Positions 52,953-61,867 of a stretch of DNA of 64,000 nt are shown piece after piece. Every line of letters starts with the position of its first letter. The first letter of the stretch is position 1. Source of the stretch: Thiothrix sp. (lineage in GTDB: Bacteria; Pseudomonadota; Gammaproteobacteria; Thiotrichales; Thiotrichaceae); NCBI GenBank assembly GCA_020442915.1, contig JAGRJD010000023.1:1-64000 (forward strand), written 5' to 3'. Below the pieces are notes generated by a model that saw nothing but the letters and a program-made list of their open reading frames with translations, was not told the DNA's origin and searched no databases. A program made the position numbers and the translations under genes.

Positions 52953-53552
52953 ATGTTGACACGCAGACAGCAGCAGGTCTGGGAAGCCATCCAGAACTGG
53001 TATCGGCGCCACGGTTATGCCCCCACGCTGGATGAGATTGGCCAGGCGACAGGTATCAACACCCGCAGCACGGTGCATCAACATGTCCAGATACTGATCC
53101 GTGAGGGCGTCCTGATGGCGGGCCAGGGCAAGCGGGCTTACCAGATGCCCGTCCGTGCCCTTGCGCAGCATCCGCAGATGAGCCTGCCCCTGTTCGGTCA
53201 GATTGCTGCAGGCCGCCCGATAGAGGCCATCGCGGATCAGAATGACATCAATCCGAACGAGCTGTTTATCGGCCAGGGACGGTATGCCCTCAAGGTCAGG
53301 GGTGAGTCCATGGTTGATATCGGTGTCATGGACGGGGATTACGTGGTGATTCAGGAGTGCGAGACCGCCCGTAATGGTGAGGTGGTTGTAGCACTGGTGG
53401 AAAACCATGAAGCGACCCTGAAACGTTTTTACCTGCACCCGGACGGACAGATAGAACTGCGGCCTGAAAACAGTAGCCTGATGCCGATGTTCTATCCGGC
53501 ACCCAAGGTGCGTATCCAGGGCCGCATGATCGGCCTGTTCCGCACCGTCTGA
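52953..53552 (+). CDS. lexA: LexA repressor with divergent recognition helix
   Basis: SOS repressor of 199 residues that cleaves itself when RecA filaments form. The cleavage site is Ala86-Gly87 in FGQIAAGRPIEA; the catalytic dyad is Ser119 in VRGESMVDIGVMDGDYV and Lys157 in EATLKRF, all at normal positions. The winged helix (DEIGQATGINTRSTVHQHVQ) keeps the LexA layout, but its recognition helix differs from E. coli LexA (RSPNAAEEHLKAL). Its promoter has TTCG-N7-TTCG boxes and no CTGT-N8-ACAG. ATG 52953 is chosen by family length. Confidence 0.95.
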   Translation: MLTRRQQQVWEAIQNWYRRHGYAPTLDEIGQATGINTRSTVHQHVQILIREGVLMAGQGKRAYQMPVRALAQHPQMSLPLFGQIAAGRPIEAIADQNDINPNELFIGQGRYALKVRGESMVDIGVMDGDYVVIQECETARNGEVVVALVENHEATLKRFYLHPDGQIELRPENSSLMPMFYPAPKVRIQGRMIGLFRTV

Positions 53553-53603
53553 CCTGAATTCCCCATGCCCATTGCTCCCGGCACCAACGGGAGCCTTGCC
53601 CAC

Positions 53604-53633
53604 CGGCAGTACTCCGGTACTGCCGTTTTTTTT
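53604..53633 (+). terminator. Terminator after lexA
   Basis: CGGCAGTAC (53604-53612) and GTACTGCCG (53617-53625) form a 9-bp stem with a 4-base loop followed by eight T residues. It separates lexA from the next gene. Confidence 0.92.
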
Positions 53634-53661
53634 GATTCTGGTAAAACAAGGAGAACATGCC

Positions 53662-54042
53662 ATGACAGCCTATTCCCGTTCCAATCCCGGCAGGCCCCGC
53701 TCCCCGGCCCGTGTCCGGTCCACTGCTTCTGCACCGCTGCCGGCAGTTGCCGTCCCCCGGCAGCCGTCCGGGACAACGGCGGACAAGGGGATTGACTATC
53801 GTGAACTCTGGAAAGTCCTGCGGGTGGTGCTGGTTGCCTGGGCCTTTGGTGTCTGGCTGCTGCTGGTACTCATGCCGGGACTGGAGCAGATCAGCAGCCT
53901 GACCAGTGCCATGCTGCACCTGCCGCACATTTTCATCGGGCTCGGGATTTATGGAGCCCTGTTTGCCGCCTACAACCTGCGTTCTGATGGCCACATGTTG
54001 TGGTTTCTGGGAGCGCTGCTGTTACTGGCTGGTTGGATGTAG
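53662..54042 (+). CDS. Small membrane protein, unknown
   Basis: A 126-residue protein I do not recognise. A disordered Pro/Ser/Arg-rich N-terminus (residues 1-42) is followed by three hydrophobic helices (about 52-72, 84-104 and 110-126). An AAGGAG site precedes the ATG at 53662. It follows the lexA terminator and so has its own promoter, none clear. It could be an accessory of the larger membrane protein encoded next. Confidence 0.72.
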   Translation: MTAYSRSNPGRPRSPARVRSTASAPLPAVAVPRQPSGTTADKGIDYRELWKVLRVVLVAWAFGVWLLLVLMPGLEQISSLTSAMLHLPHIFIGLGIYGALFAAYNLRSDGHMLWFLGALLLLAGWM

Positions 54043-54050
54043 AAAAAAGT

Positions 54051-54080
54051 GTGCGAAGAAGGCGGCCACCTTCTTCGCAC
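54051..54080. terminator. 12-bp hairpin, oriented for the minus strand
   Basis: GTGCGAAGAAGG and CCTTCTTCGCAC form a perfect 12-bp stem with a 6-base loop. The run of A residues at 54042-54048 gives a T-tract only for minus-strand transcription, though both flanking genes are rightward. Confidence 0.6.
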
Positions 54081-54124
54081 GGCTCCTGCATACTTGATAA
54101 GCACTAGTGACAGGAAAGCTGATT

Positions 54125-55594
54125 ATGAAGGATTTGAAGCAAAACACCAATCTTGACCGCCCGACGTTCATTATCCGGACCAAAAGCCTGCGTGACATTC
54201 TTGCCGACCTGCGCAAGGCGGAATTGTGGCTGACCATCGCGGCAGTGGCCGCCTTTCTGGCATCAGCTTTTTTTGTAGTCAAGTATTTTGTCGGCGGTGA
54301 CCTGACGCCGGAGTCCTGGAGCAGCGAGCAGTGGATGAACGCTCTGCTGGGGCTGGGAATCACTGCGGTCATTACCTCGGCCCAGGCGTTTCTGTATGCT
54401 TCGGGTTACAAGGGACATGCGGCTGTGATTGCGACTTTTGTCGTGGTTTTCTTCGGGCTGTTTTCCGAGATTTCCCAGTCCATGGAGCGCGAAGATGCCA
54501 CTGTGCGCCACCGTTCGGAAAATTCCGCCGTGTTTCAGGCCGCCCTGAACAGTATCGGTACGGTGGCCGGCACAGCCAATGCCATGTCACCGGAACAGAA
54601 GCAGCTGGCGGATGCCCGTGCCGGTCTGAATTACTGGGAGGGGCTGAAAGCGCAGAAAAATGCTGTGCACCAGTCCGTCAAATATTCACACCGTACTATC
54701 GACCGTAACATCACCGATTTCCGGCAGCAGATTGACTCCCTGTCCCGGCAGGTCGGGATGCAGGACCAGAACCGTTCCAGCCTGCTGGCCGGTGCCATCA
54801 ATCAGGCAAAGGCACTGGAATACGATGAAGACAAGCACTATGCCATGATCCGGCTGATCCGCAACCTGCTGGGTGTGACCGGCTTGTGGGCCTCGTTCCT
54901 GTTTTCCGTCATCATTATCGGCACGTTTGAATATGCCTTTCATTTTGTCGGTGCGTATGTCGCGGACCACAAGCGGGCCCTGCTGCTGCTGGGCCGTGAT
55001 GCAAATGGCAGCCGGATCCTGTCCGCAGTCCATGAGGCACCTCAGCCTGCTGGCGGGCCTCCGATTCCGGAGGATCATGGCAACCTGCTGCGTGACTCCT
55101 CTCTGGACTGGCTGACACCCGAATGCCAGCAACAGGTTCCGTCCGTCGGACTGGAGGAAGTGCCCCGCGCTACAGAGCGAACAGGAGTATCATCAGCCGC
55201 TGGTTCCCCTGTAGCTGCCGGGCCAGAATCCCATGAAGATGGAGCCGGTATCGGGCCGGAGATGGCCAGGGTACATGACCTGACCCAAAAGCGCTTTTAC
55301 AAGATCATTTATACCGATATCCGCAACAGTATCCTGAACGAGGAAATCAGGCCCACGGTACGTCCGGTCACGGAGGCCGTCACCGGCATCATCCGTGAAA
55401 AGGGGCAGGCCATGGGTATCAATCCCGCCCAGGTCGGGAAACCGGAACGTCAACGCATCGCCCAGACCATTCTGGAGCAGCTGGAGCGGGAAAGTGTCCT
55501 GCTGCTGAATCAGGAAGGCGGGATTGGCAAGGCCAAGTATGTGCTGGCACCACGTTTCATGCGCAGTGCCCAAAGCACACACGCTGCCCTGTAA
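54125..55594 (+). CDS. Polytopic membrane protein with coiled region and C-terminal helical domain, unknown
   Basis: A 489-residue protein of no family I recognise. Helices lie at about 33-55, 70-90, 97-116 and 247-276. Between the third and fourth is a long charged helical stretch (about 120-240) that may coil; after the last comes a disordered part and then a compact C-terminal domain (about 395-489, KRFYKIIYTDIRNSILNEEI ... QRIAQTILEQLERESVLLLN) that looks like a winged helix. If so it would be a membrane-tethered regulator, which is speculation. An AGGAAA site precedes ATG 54125. Confidence 0.75.
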   Translation: MKDLKQNTNLDRPTFIIRTKSLRDILADLRKAELWLTIAAVAAFLASAFFVVKYFVGGDLTPESWSSEQWMNALLGLGITAVITSAQAFLYASGYKGHAAVIATFVVVFFGLFSEISQSMEREDATVRHRSENSAVFQAALNSIGTVAGTANAMSPEQKQLADARAGLNYWEGLKAQKNAVHQSVKYSHRTIDRNITDFRQQIDSLSRQVGMQDQNRSSLLAGAINQAKALEYDEDKHYAMIRLIRNLLGVTGLWASFLFSVIIIGTFEYAFHFVGAYVADHKRALLLLGRDANGSRILSAVHEAPQPAGGPPIPEDHGNLLRDSSLDWLTPECQQQVPSVGLEEVPRATERTGVSSAAGSPVAAGPESHEDGAGIGPEMARVHDLTQKRFYKIIYTDIRNSILNEEIRPTVRPVTEAVTGIIREKGQAMGINPAQVGKPERQRIAQTILEQLERESVLLLNQEGGIGKAKYVLAPRFMRSAQSTHAAL

Positions 55595-55725
55595 TTGTCG
55601 ACTGTACCGGTACAATTTGTTTCCGGTCAGCATGAAAGCTGCGCCCTTGCCCTGTTTTCCCGTAACGTATCATGTCAGAATAACCTATAAATGAATGACA
55701 ATGATTGAAATGAGCAGGCGCAGTC

Positions 55726-57126
55726 ATGTTGAGAATTTTTGCAGCGTTGCTGTTGGGGCTGGTTTTTACGCTACCGGTACAGTCCGATAACCAGAGTTAT
55801 GGACCCATTGCCGAAAATGAGACGCTCTGGGTCGTGGCAGAAAAGCTGCTGCCGGATAACGGTATTACCGTGCAACAGATGATGCTGGCCATTTACCGCA
55901 AAAATACCCACGCCTTTGCTGCCAACAACATTAATTCCCTGATGAAGGGGGCTTACCTCATTGTACCGGATGCCGCCGAGGCCAGAGAGCTGGGGCGTGT
56001 GTCGGCCAGCAAGGAAGCACAGCGTCAGTACCAGCGCTGGAAGGCGGGCAAGTACAGTACCAACAGGAATCGCGCCTTGTTGCCGGAAGGTTTTACGCCG
56101 CCTGCCACCCGGGAAACCGCCGGTTCCGGTTTGCCTGAAACGGAGCCGGATGCCGTAAAAGCTGCTGCTGTACCAGATGCTGATACTGCAGTCCCGGCTG
56201 TTCCAGCCGTTGTCGCCGCCAGACCAGCCACGGCTTCAGGTCAGGAAACCACCCTTGAAACGGTTAAGCGTCTGCGTACGGAAGTGGCGACACTTAAGGA
56301 CGAACTGGCCGCCACCAAGGCGGAAAATGAACGTTTGTTGAGTGAGCTGACCATTCTGCGGAGTGTGCAGGCAGAGGCCAGGGTCCAGCAGGCTCCGGTT
56401 GACGAGGAAATAGCCAAACAGGTGCGTCTGCTGGAGTCCGAGCTGAATGAACTGAAATCCATTCTTGGTGCAAAAGATAACCATATCAAGACCTTGCAGG
56501 CAAATCTCAAAAGTGCCAGTGAAGCCATTAAATCCCAGCATGCCGACAACATGCGTCTTTATAACCTGCTCAAACAGGTCAGCCCTTCCAGTCTTCCGAC
56601 AGAAGCGGCCCCGGATGAGGTTGTGCAGCCGCAATTGACGCTGGCTGCAGTAGAGCCGTCTCCTGCATTGTCCGATCCTGATTCACAAACCGGAACACCG
56701 GTGCAGGCACCGGAAAATCCGGCTCATGCGGCGGGTGCCGTCTGGGCGGATCAGGTCAGTCCGCAGGCCGGGAGTGACAGGGTTGCTGCCAAGCCGGAAC
56801 AGTCACAGCCAATCCGGCTCAGCCAGATAGTACCGGCTACTTCCGCTTCATCCGGTGATGGCATCATGTCATCCACGGTACAGCTTTCCATGGCTTCGGT
56901 GTCTCCGTTGGCCTGGGGTGTGGCCCTGTTATCGTTTCTGTTTGTGGTATATACAGCCTTGAAAGCATTTCTGCAGCACCGGGCGATGGTTCGTCTTGAT
57001 CTGGAAACGGCGTGGGAGCAGCAAAAACAACGTCAGGAAGCCCTGAAATCCCGTGCCCAGCAGGATATTGTGCAGGCAAAGCCGGACCTGGTTGGGCCAC
57101 ATCAGGACCCTGACTTCAATTTCTGA
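55726..57126 (+). CDS. FimV/HubP-like protein lacking the C-terminal FimV domain
   Basis: An exported inner-membrane protein of 466 residues. Signal peptide MLRIFAALLLGLVFTLPVQS. The N-terminal LysM-like FimV domain YGPIAENETLWVVAEKLLPD with MMLAIYRKNTHAFAANNINS and KGAYLIVP is clear. Then come an Ala/Pro-rich linker, a coiled coil (about 180-290), another linker and one transmembrane helix (about 390-410) with a short charged tail. Full FimV has long acidic TPR and C-terminal domains here missing. Likely a peptidoglycan-linked polar or pilus-related organiser. Confidence 0.88.
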   Translation: MLRIFAALLLGLVFTLPVQSDNQSYGPIAENETLWVVAEKLLPDNGITVQQMMLAIYRKNTHAFAANNINSLMKGAYLIVPDAAEARELGRVSASKEAQRQYQRWKAGKYSTNRNRALLPEGFTPPATRETAGSGLPETEPDAVKAAAVPDADTAVPAVPAVVAARPATASGQETTLETVKRLRTEVATLKDELAATKAENERLLSELTILRSVQAEARVQQAPVDEEIAKQVRLLESELNELKSILGAKDNHIKTLQANLKSASEAIKSQHADNMRLYNLLKQVSPSSLPTEAAPDEVVQPQLTLAAVEPSPALSDPDSQTGTPVQAPENPAHAAGAVWADQVSPQAGSDRVAAKPEQSQPIRLSQIVPATSASSGDGIMSSTVQLSMASVSPLAWGVALLSFLFVVYTALKAFLQHRAMVRLDLETAWEQQKQRQEALKSRAQQDIVQAKPDLVGPHQDPDFNF

Positions 57127-57160
57127 GTAAAACAGTATGGATTCACGTGGAACCATGGCT

Positions 57161-57404
57161 TGTGGATAACTTCGTGATTGGCAATCAGCCTGAGTTATCC
57201 TGTTTCCGGTTCAATGGCTCGTCTGCTATTTGCACCAGGGAATTTTCCATTTTTACGCTGTTTCCTGCTTGACTGGGCCTGCCCTGCTATCTTTCAGCCT
57301 TTATCCGGGGTCCCAGAAGGACAGCAAATTCCACTTTTGCATTTTTAGGTGACTGCTGGAGGGTATCTTATCAACAGTCAGCCTGTGGATAACTCTGTAG
57401 ATAA
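57161..57404. other. Cluster of DnaA boxes in a 392-bp gene-free gap
   Basis: Two perfect boxes read TGTGGATAA (57161-57169 and 57384-57392), the complement of TTATCCACA. Near matches are TTATCAACA (57368-57376) and TGTAGATAA (57396-57404). TTATCC also occurs near 57195 and 57301. The gap lies between the FimV-like gene and the kinase. It lacks the gene neighbours of oriC (dnaA, dnaN, rpmH), so it may be a DnaA-titration or regulatory locus. No other feature was seen in the gap. Confidence 0.6.
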
Positions 57405-57518
57405 TTGTTGTCGCCCCGACTCCGCTGCTATGCTTCGGCGACCATGCCTGAAAACTGCTGGAAAATCCCTGGCGCTTGCGGTACAAAGCCCCCATGCTGA
57501 ATTTTGCAGGTTTGACTC

Positions 57519-58514
57519 ATGAGATATGATGTATACGGTATCGGGAACGCGCTGGTTGACAAGGAATTCGAGGTTTCAGATGCATTTCTTGCCGAGCAGG
57601 GCATTGAAAAAGGCTTTATGACCCTGATTGACGAGGACCGGCATCATCAACTGCTGGCCGAGTTGCAAAGCCGTTTTGGCCTGAAGCAGCGCACAGGTGG
57701 CGGCTCGGCAGCCAATACCATTGTGGCTGCCAGCCAGTTCGGTGCCAGCACCTTCTATGCCTGCAAGGTGGCAGATGACGAGTTTGGTGAATTTTACCGC
57801 CAGGACCTGGAACAGGCTGGCGTTGACAACTGCCTGGAGCGGATCAATGTGGTCGGTAATACCGGCAAGTGCATGGTCATGATCACGCCGGATGCCGAGC
57901 GCACCATGAATACCTATCTGGGCATAACCACCGATTTTTCCATGGCCGAGCTGGATCTGGAGGCTCTGAAACAGGCGCGTTACCTGTATTGGGAAGGCTA
58001 TCTGGTCACTTCCGATACGTCACGGGCCGCTGTGCTGGCAGCACGCCGGTTGGCCGCCGAACAGGGTATCAAAACTGCCATGACCTTCTCTGATCCCTCC
58101 ATGGTGACTTATTTCCGGGACGGTGTGGCTGAACTGCTGGGTGATGGTGTTGATATTCTTTTCTGTAATACCGAAGAGGCACAGACTTTCACCGGGACCG
58201 ACAATCTGGATGCTGCGATAGCAGCCCTCAAACCCTGTGCTGGCAGACTGGTGATCACCCTGGGCAGTAAGGGAGCCATGGTGGTCAATGGTCAGGGACG
58301 GATCAGCATTGATCCCCATCCGGTACGGGCTATTGATACCAACGGTGCCGGTGACATGTTCGCGGGTGCCTTTCTGTATGCCATCAGTCAGGGAATGGAT
58401 GATGCCAGTGCAGGTCGACTTGCCAGTCTGGCTGCCAGCCGCATTGTTTCTGTTTATGGTACTCGGCTGAGCCGTGCGGTACATGCTGAACTGTTGTCCG
58501 CTATTCAGGGATGA
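57519..58514 (+). CDS. PfkB-family kinase, probable adenosine kinase
   Basis: Ribokinase-fold enzyme of 331 residues, phosphorylating adenosine or a related sugar/nucleoside with ATP. YGIGNALVDKEFEV opens the fold, RTGGGSAANTIVAASQFGAS is the substrate Gly-Gly region, VVGNTGKCMVMITPDAERTM the hinge and AIDTNGAGDMFAGAFLYAI the catalytic-Asp motif (DTNGAGD). It is close to the AdoK group. The start ATG 57519 has no strong site. It is transcribed towards a leftward methyltransferase. Confidence 0.92.
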   Translation: MRYDVYGIGNALVDKEFEVSDAFLAEQGIEKGFMTLIDEDRHHQLLAELQSRFGLKQRTGGGSAANTIVAASQFGASTFYACKVADDEFGEFYRQDLEQAGVDNCLERINVVGNTGKCMVMITPDAERTMNTYLGITTDFSMAELDLEALKQARYLYWEGYLVTSDTSRAAVLAARRLAAEQGIKTAMTFSDPSMVTYFRDGVAELLGDGVDILFCNTEEAQTFTGTDNLDAAIAALKPCAGRLVITLGSKGAMVVNGQGRISIDPHPVRAIDTNGAGDMFAGAFLYAISQGMDDASAGRLASLAASRIVSVYGTRLSRAVHAELLSAIQG

Positions 58515-58572
58515 GCGTCCCCTGGGCCAGCCCGGTGGGCAGAACGGCACGGGCAGGGTCTCTGGTTGCCGG

Positions 58573-59175
58573 TCAGCCCTGCTTTTCGGCAAATGAGACG
58601 GTATAGTTTTTGCCCTGTTTGAGCTTTTTGAAGTTGCCGAATATCTCATTCAGGTTGCGCTTCATGTATTCGCGCAACCCGTTGATGGTCACCAGATAAA
58701 TCCGCCCGTCCGGTTTGAGGTGGTGATGGGCATCGTGCAGCATGATACGGGTCATTTCGTTACCGACTTTGGCAGGTACATTGGAGGCTACCACATTGAA
58801 GCGCCGGGCCGGGTCGATGTGCTGGAAGGCATTGCTCAGCATGGCCTCAGCGTTGCCGATCCGGTTCAGGTGTGCATTGCGATTGCTGTATTCCACGGCC
58901 ATGAAGTCCCGATCCACCATCAGCGTTTTGCCCTGTGGCGCCAATCGGGCCAGTGCCAGCCCGATCGGGCCATAGCCGCAGCCCAGATCGAAACAGTCAT
59001 CCGTCGGTTCGATGGCCACATACTTCAGCAATAACCGGGTCCCTTCATCAATTTCACGGGGTGAGAAAATGCCCCAGGTACTGGCGAACTGCAGGGAGTG
59101 ACCACACAGTTCGGTCTCAAAATGAATGTCTTTGCGCAGTTGCTTCAGGCTGTCAGGGGGGCGGATGTTGTTCAT
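58573..59175 (-). CDS. Class I SAM methyltransferase, RsmC-like
   Basis: A 200-residue methyltransferase of the small-domain (MTS) family. CFDLGCGYGPIGLALARLAP is the SAM motif I, MVDRDFMAVEYSNRNAHLN motif II, and VVASNVPAKVGNE replaces the usual NPPF catalytic motif with NVPAK, as in some RsmC-type C-terminal domains. The protein lacks the N-terminal half of full RsmC. Its end overlaps purK by four bases. Target (rRNA or protein) is uncertain. Confidence 0.85.
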   Translation of the reverse strand: MNNIRPPDSLKQLRKDIHFETELCGHSLQFASTWGIFSPREIDEGTRLLLKYVAIEPTDDCFDLGCGYGPIGLALARLAPQGKTLMVDRDFMAVEYSNRNAHLNRIGNAEAMLSNAFQHIDPARRFNVVASNVPAKVGNEMTRIMLHDAHHHLKPDGRIYLVTINGLREYMKRNLNEIFGNFKKLKQGKNYTVSFAEKQG

Positions 59176-60317
59176 GCTTTCTGCCCCGGTGCTGCTTCCA
59201 GTGCCTCAAACAGGCGTTCTGCCTCAGCCAGTGCCGTATCCATATCCGGGTTAAGTACACAGAAATGCCCCATTTTTCGCCCCCGGCGTGCGGTTTTCTT
59301 GCCGTACAGGTGCAGTCGGGTACCGGTACTGGCCATCAGGGGAGTCCAGTCCGGCTGGTCGCTGCCCCACAGCTCGCCCAGCAGGTTGACCATCACCACC
59401 GGGGTATGCTGGCGCACCTCTCCAAACGGCAACTCACACACCATGCGCACCTGTTGTTCAAACTGTGAGCTGATGCAGGCATCCAGGGTGTAGTGGCCGC
59501 TGTTATGGGTCCGGGGCGCCATTTCATTCACCAGCAGCTCCCCTTGGGTGGTCACGAAAAACTCCACTGCCAGCACACCGACAAAGTCCAGTTTGTCGGC
59601 AATGCGTCGGGCCGCAGCCTGAGCTGAGTCCGCCAGCTCCGGATCAATACGTGCCGGGACGATACTCTGGTGCAGAATACCGTGGCGGTGCCGGTTTTCA
59701 GCTACCGGAAAACAGCAGGTTTCACCCGCCAGGTTGCGCGCCAGTATCACTGAAATCTCACGGGCCAACTCCACCCGCTGTTCCAGCACGCAGGCAACCT
59801 GTCCCAGACGCTCGAAACCCTGAACCGCTTCTTCGACCGAGTTGACACGTACCTGCCCCTTGCCGTCGTAGCCCAGCCGGGCGGTTTTGAGAATGGCGGG
59901 GAAAGTCAGCACCTCTGCTGCCGTGCTGAGGTCTGCTGCTGTATGTACGGCCAGAAACGGTACCGGCAGCAGGCCGCAGGTACGGAAAAACGCCTTTTCG
60001 GTGATGCGATCCTGTGCCACCTGAACTGCAGCGGCTGAGGGTCTGACCGGACAGTGGTGGGCCAGAAATTCCAGGGTGGCTGCCGGTATGTTTTCAAACT
60101 CGGTGCTGATCACATCACATTTTTCCGCAAAGGCGGTGAGTATCGACTCGTCATCATAGGCACCGATGAAATGCCGGTCAGCCACCTGTCCCGCCGGACT
60201 CAGCGGGTCCGGTTCCAGCACCAGCACCCGGTAGCCCATACGCCGCGCTTCAATGGCAAACATCCTTCCCAACTGCCCGCCTCCGAGCATGCCGATGGTT
60301 GATCCTGGTAGTAACAT
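59172..60317 (-). CDS. purK: N5-carboxyaminoimidazole ribonucleotide synthase
   Basis: ATP-grasp enzyme of purine synthesis that makes N5-CAIR from AIR, ATP and bicarbonate. 381 residues. IGMLGGGQLGRMFAIEARRM, CDVISTEFENIPAATLEFLA, ILKTARLGYDGKGQVRVNSV, FPVAENRHRHGILHQSIVPA and EMAPRTHNSGHYTLDACISS are PurK motifs. ATG 60317 is chosen from alignment memory; an open frame extends to 60665 within the purE region. It follows purE after 32 bases. Confidence 0.97.
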   Translation of the reverse strand: MLLPGSTIGMLGGGQLGRMFAIEARRMGYRVLVLEPDPLSPAGQVADRHFIGAYDDESILTAFAEKCDVISTEFENIPAATLEFLAHHCPVRPSAAAVQVAQDRITEKAFFRTCGLLPVPFLAVHTAADLSTAAEVLTFPAILKTARLGYDGKGQVRVNSVEEAVQGFERLGQVACVLEQRVELAREISVILARNLAGETCCFPVAENRHRHGILHQSIVPARIDPELADSAQAAARRIADKLDFVGVLAVEFFVTTQGELLVNEMAPRTHNSGHYTLDACISSQFEQQVRMVCELPFGEVRQHTPVVMVNLLGELWGSDQPDWTPLMASTGTRLHLYGKKTARRGRKMGHFCVLNPDMDTALAEAERLFEALEAAPGQKA

Positions 60318-60349
60318 GACTGGTTCTCTTGTGGTTTTGTGGCCCATTT

Positions 60350-60841
60350 TCAGTTTGCCGGTGGCAGGGCCATATTCAGGGCCATATCGCGCTGCCGGGC
60401 CCGGAAGGCCCGCAGTTTTTCCACCAGTGCCGGATTGGTCGCTGCCAGCAGGGCAATGGCGAACAGGGCCGCATTGGCGGCACCAGCCTCGCCGATGGCA
60501 AACGTGGCGACCGGAATACCTTTGGGCATCTGCACAATGGAATAGAGCGAATCCTGTCCACTGAGGTAACGGCTGGGGACCGGCACGCCCAGTACCGGCA
60601 CGGTGGTCTTGGCCGCCAGCATGCCCGGCAGATGAGCCGCGCCACCCGCACCGGCAATAATGCATTGCAGCCCGCGCTGTCTGGCGGTGTCGGCATACTC
60701 AAACAGCAGGTCCGGGGTCCGGTGGGCGGAAACGACCCGGTATTCATGGGCCACTCCGAATTGTTCCAGCTGTTCAACGGCCTGTGACATGATTTTCCAG
60801 TCACTGCTGCTGCCCATGACAACCCCTACTTCTGCCTGCAT
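60350..60841 (-). CDS. purE: N5-CAIR mutase
   Basis: Converts N5-CAIR to CAIR. 163 residues, class I Pur[58 protein letters not shown] and [20 protein letters not shown] are the signature motifs. First gene of purEK; it is divergent from purC with a short gap holding both promoters. Confidence 0.98.
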   Translation of the reverse strand: MQAEVGVVMGSSSDWKIMSQAVEQLEQFGVAHEYRVVSAHRTPDLLFEYADTARQRGLQCIIAGAGGAAHLPGMLAAKTTVPVLGVPVPSRYLSGQDSLYSIVQMPKGIPVATFAIGEAGAANAALFAIALLAATNPALVEKLRAFRARQRDMALNMALPPAN

Positions 60842-60912
60842 GTCGAGCCCCCTTGCGCAACGAAAAATCTGCTAGTATAGCGCCAGCTTTTAACTCGCAC
60901 CATCATGAAACC

Positions 60913-61824
60913 ATGGATATGTTATCAGACCCGTTGACTCAGGTTCCCGCGCTGCAGGAAACCCGGATTGATTCCCTGCCGCTGCTGGCGCGTGGCAAAG
61001 TGCGTGACATTTACGCCGTGGATGAGCGCCACCTGCTGATTGTGGCTACGGATCGCCTGTCGGCGTTCGATGTCATTCTGCCGACCCCGATTCCGGGCAA
61101 GGGCATCCTCCTGACCCGGATCACCGAATTCTGGTTCCGTTTGCTGGCTGATGTGGTACCCAACCACCTGAGCGGCAGAACCCTGGATGAGCTGCCATTG
61201 ACAGTGGCAGAAAAACAGCAGCTGACCGGACGCAGCATGATTGTGAGGCGCCTGCGCCCACTGCCGGTGGAAGCGATTGTGCGTGGCTATCTGATCGGGT
61301 CGGGCTGGAAGGATTATCAGGCGACAGGAGCGGTTTGTGGTATTGCCTTGCCCCGGAATATCCCGCTGGCAGGCCGGCTGCCTGAACCCGTTTTCACGCC
61401 GTCAACCAAGGCAGCGGTCGGAGGGCATGACATCAACATTGACCTGCCTCACATGGAACGGCTGCTGGGTACGGATTTGAGCCGGCAGGTGATCACGGCC
61501 AGCCAGGAGCTTTACCGGCGTGCAGCTGAATATGCACAGGTGCGGGGGATTATTATTGCCGATACCAAGTTTGAGTTCGGTCTGGATGAAAATGACCAGC
61601 TGGTGCTGATGGATGAAATCCTCACCCCGGATTCATCCCGTTTCTGGCCACAGGCCCAATACCAGCCGGGAACCAGCCCCCCCTCGTTCGACAAGCAGTT
61701 TGTCCGTGATTATCTTGAGTCCCTGGATTGGGACAAAACGGCACCCGGGCCGGAAATTCCCATGCAGATTGTCGGAAAAACTGCTGAAAAATATCTGGAA
61801 GTGGTTAAACTGCTGACCCGCTGA
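60913..61824 (+). CDS. purC: SAICAR synthase
   Basis: Joins aspartate to CAIR in purine synthesis. About 303 residues. [80 protein letters not shown] and [15 protein letters not shown] are PurC motifs. The longer yeast-like form with [12 protein letters not shown] is noted. ATGs at 60913 and 60919 are both possible. It sits divergent to purEK, so steps 6-8 of the pathway are together. Confidence 0.97.
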   Translation: MDMLSDPLTQVPALQETRIDSLPLLARGKVRDIYAVDERHLLIVATDRLSAFDVILPTPIPGKGILLTRITEFWFRLLADVVPNHLSGRTLDELPLTVAEKQQLTGRSMIVRRLRPLPVEAIVRGYLIGSGWKDYQATGAVCGIALPRNIPLAGRLPEPVFTPSTKAAVGGHDINIDLPHMERLLGTDLSRQVITASQELYRRAAEYAQVRGIIIADTKFEFGLDENDQLVLMDEILTPDSSRFWPQAQYQPGTSPPSFDKQFVRDYLESLDWDKTAPGPEIPMQIVGKTAEKYLEVVKLLTR

Positions 61825-61867
61825 CCTGTCATTTTTCGCCATCTGTATTTGGGCTTGGGGGCTTTAT

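Noticed and set aside
57127-57518. Chromosomal replication origin
   Set aside because: DnaA boxes are present, but there is no clear AT-rich unwinding region and no dnaA, dnaN, gidA or rpmH neighbour.
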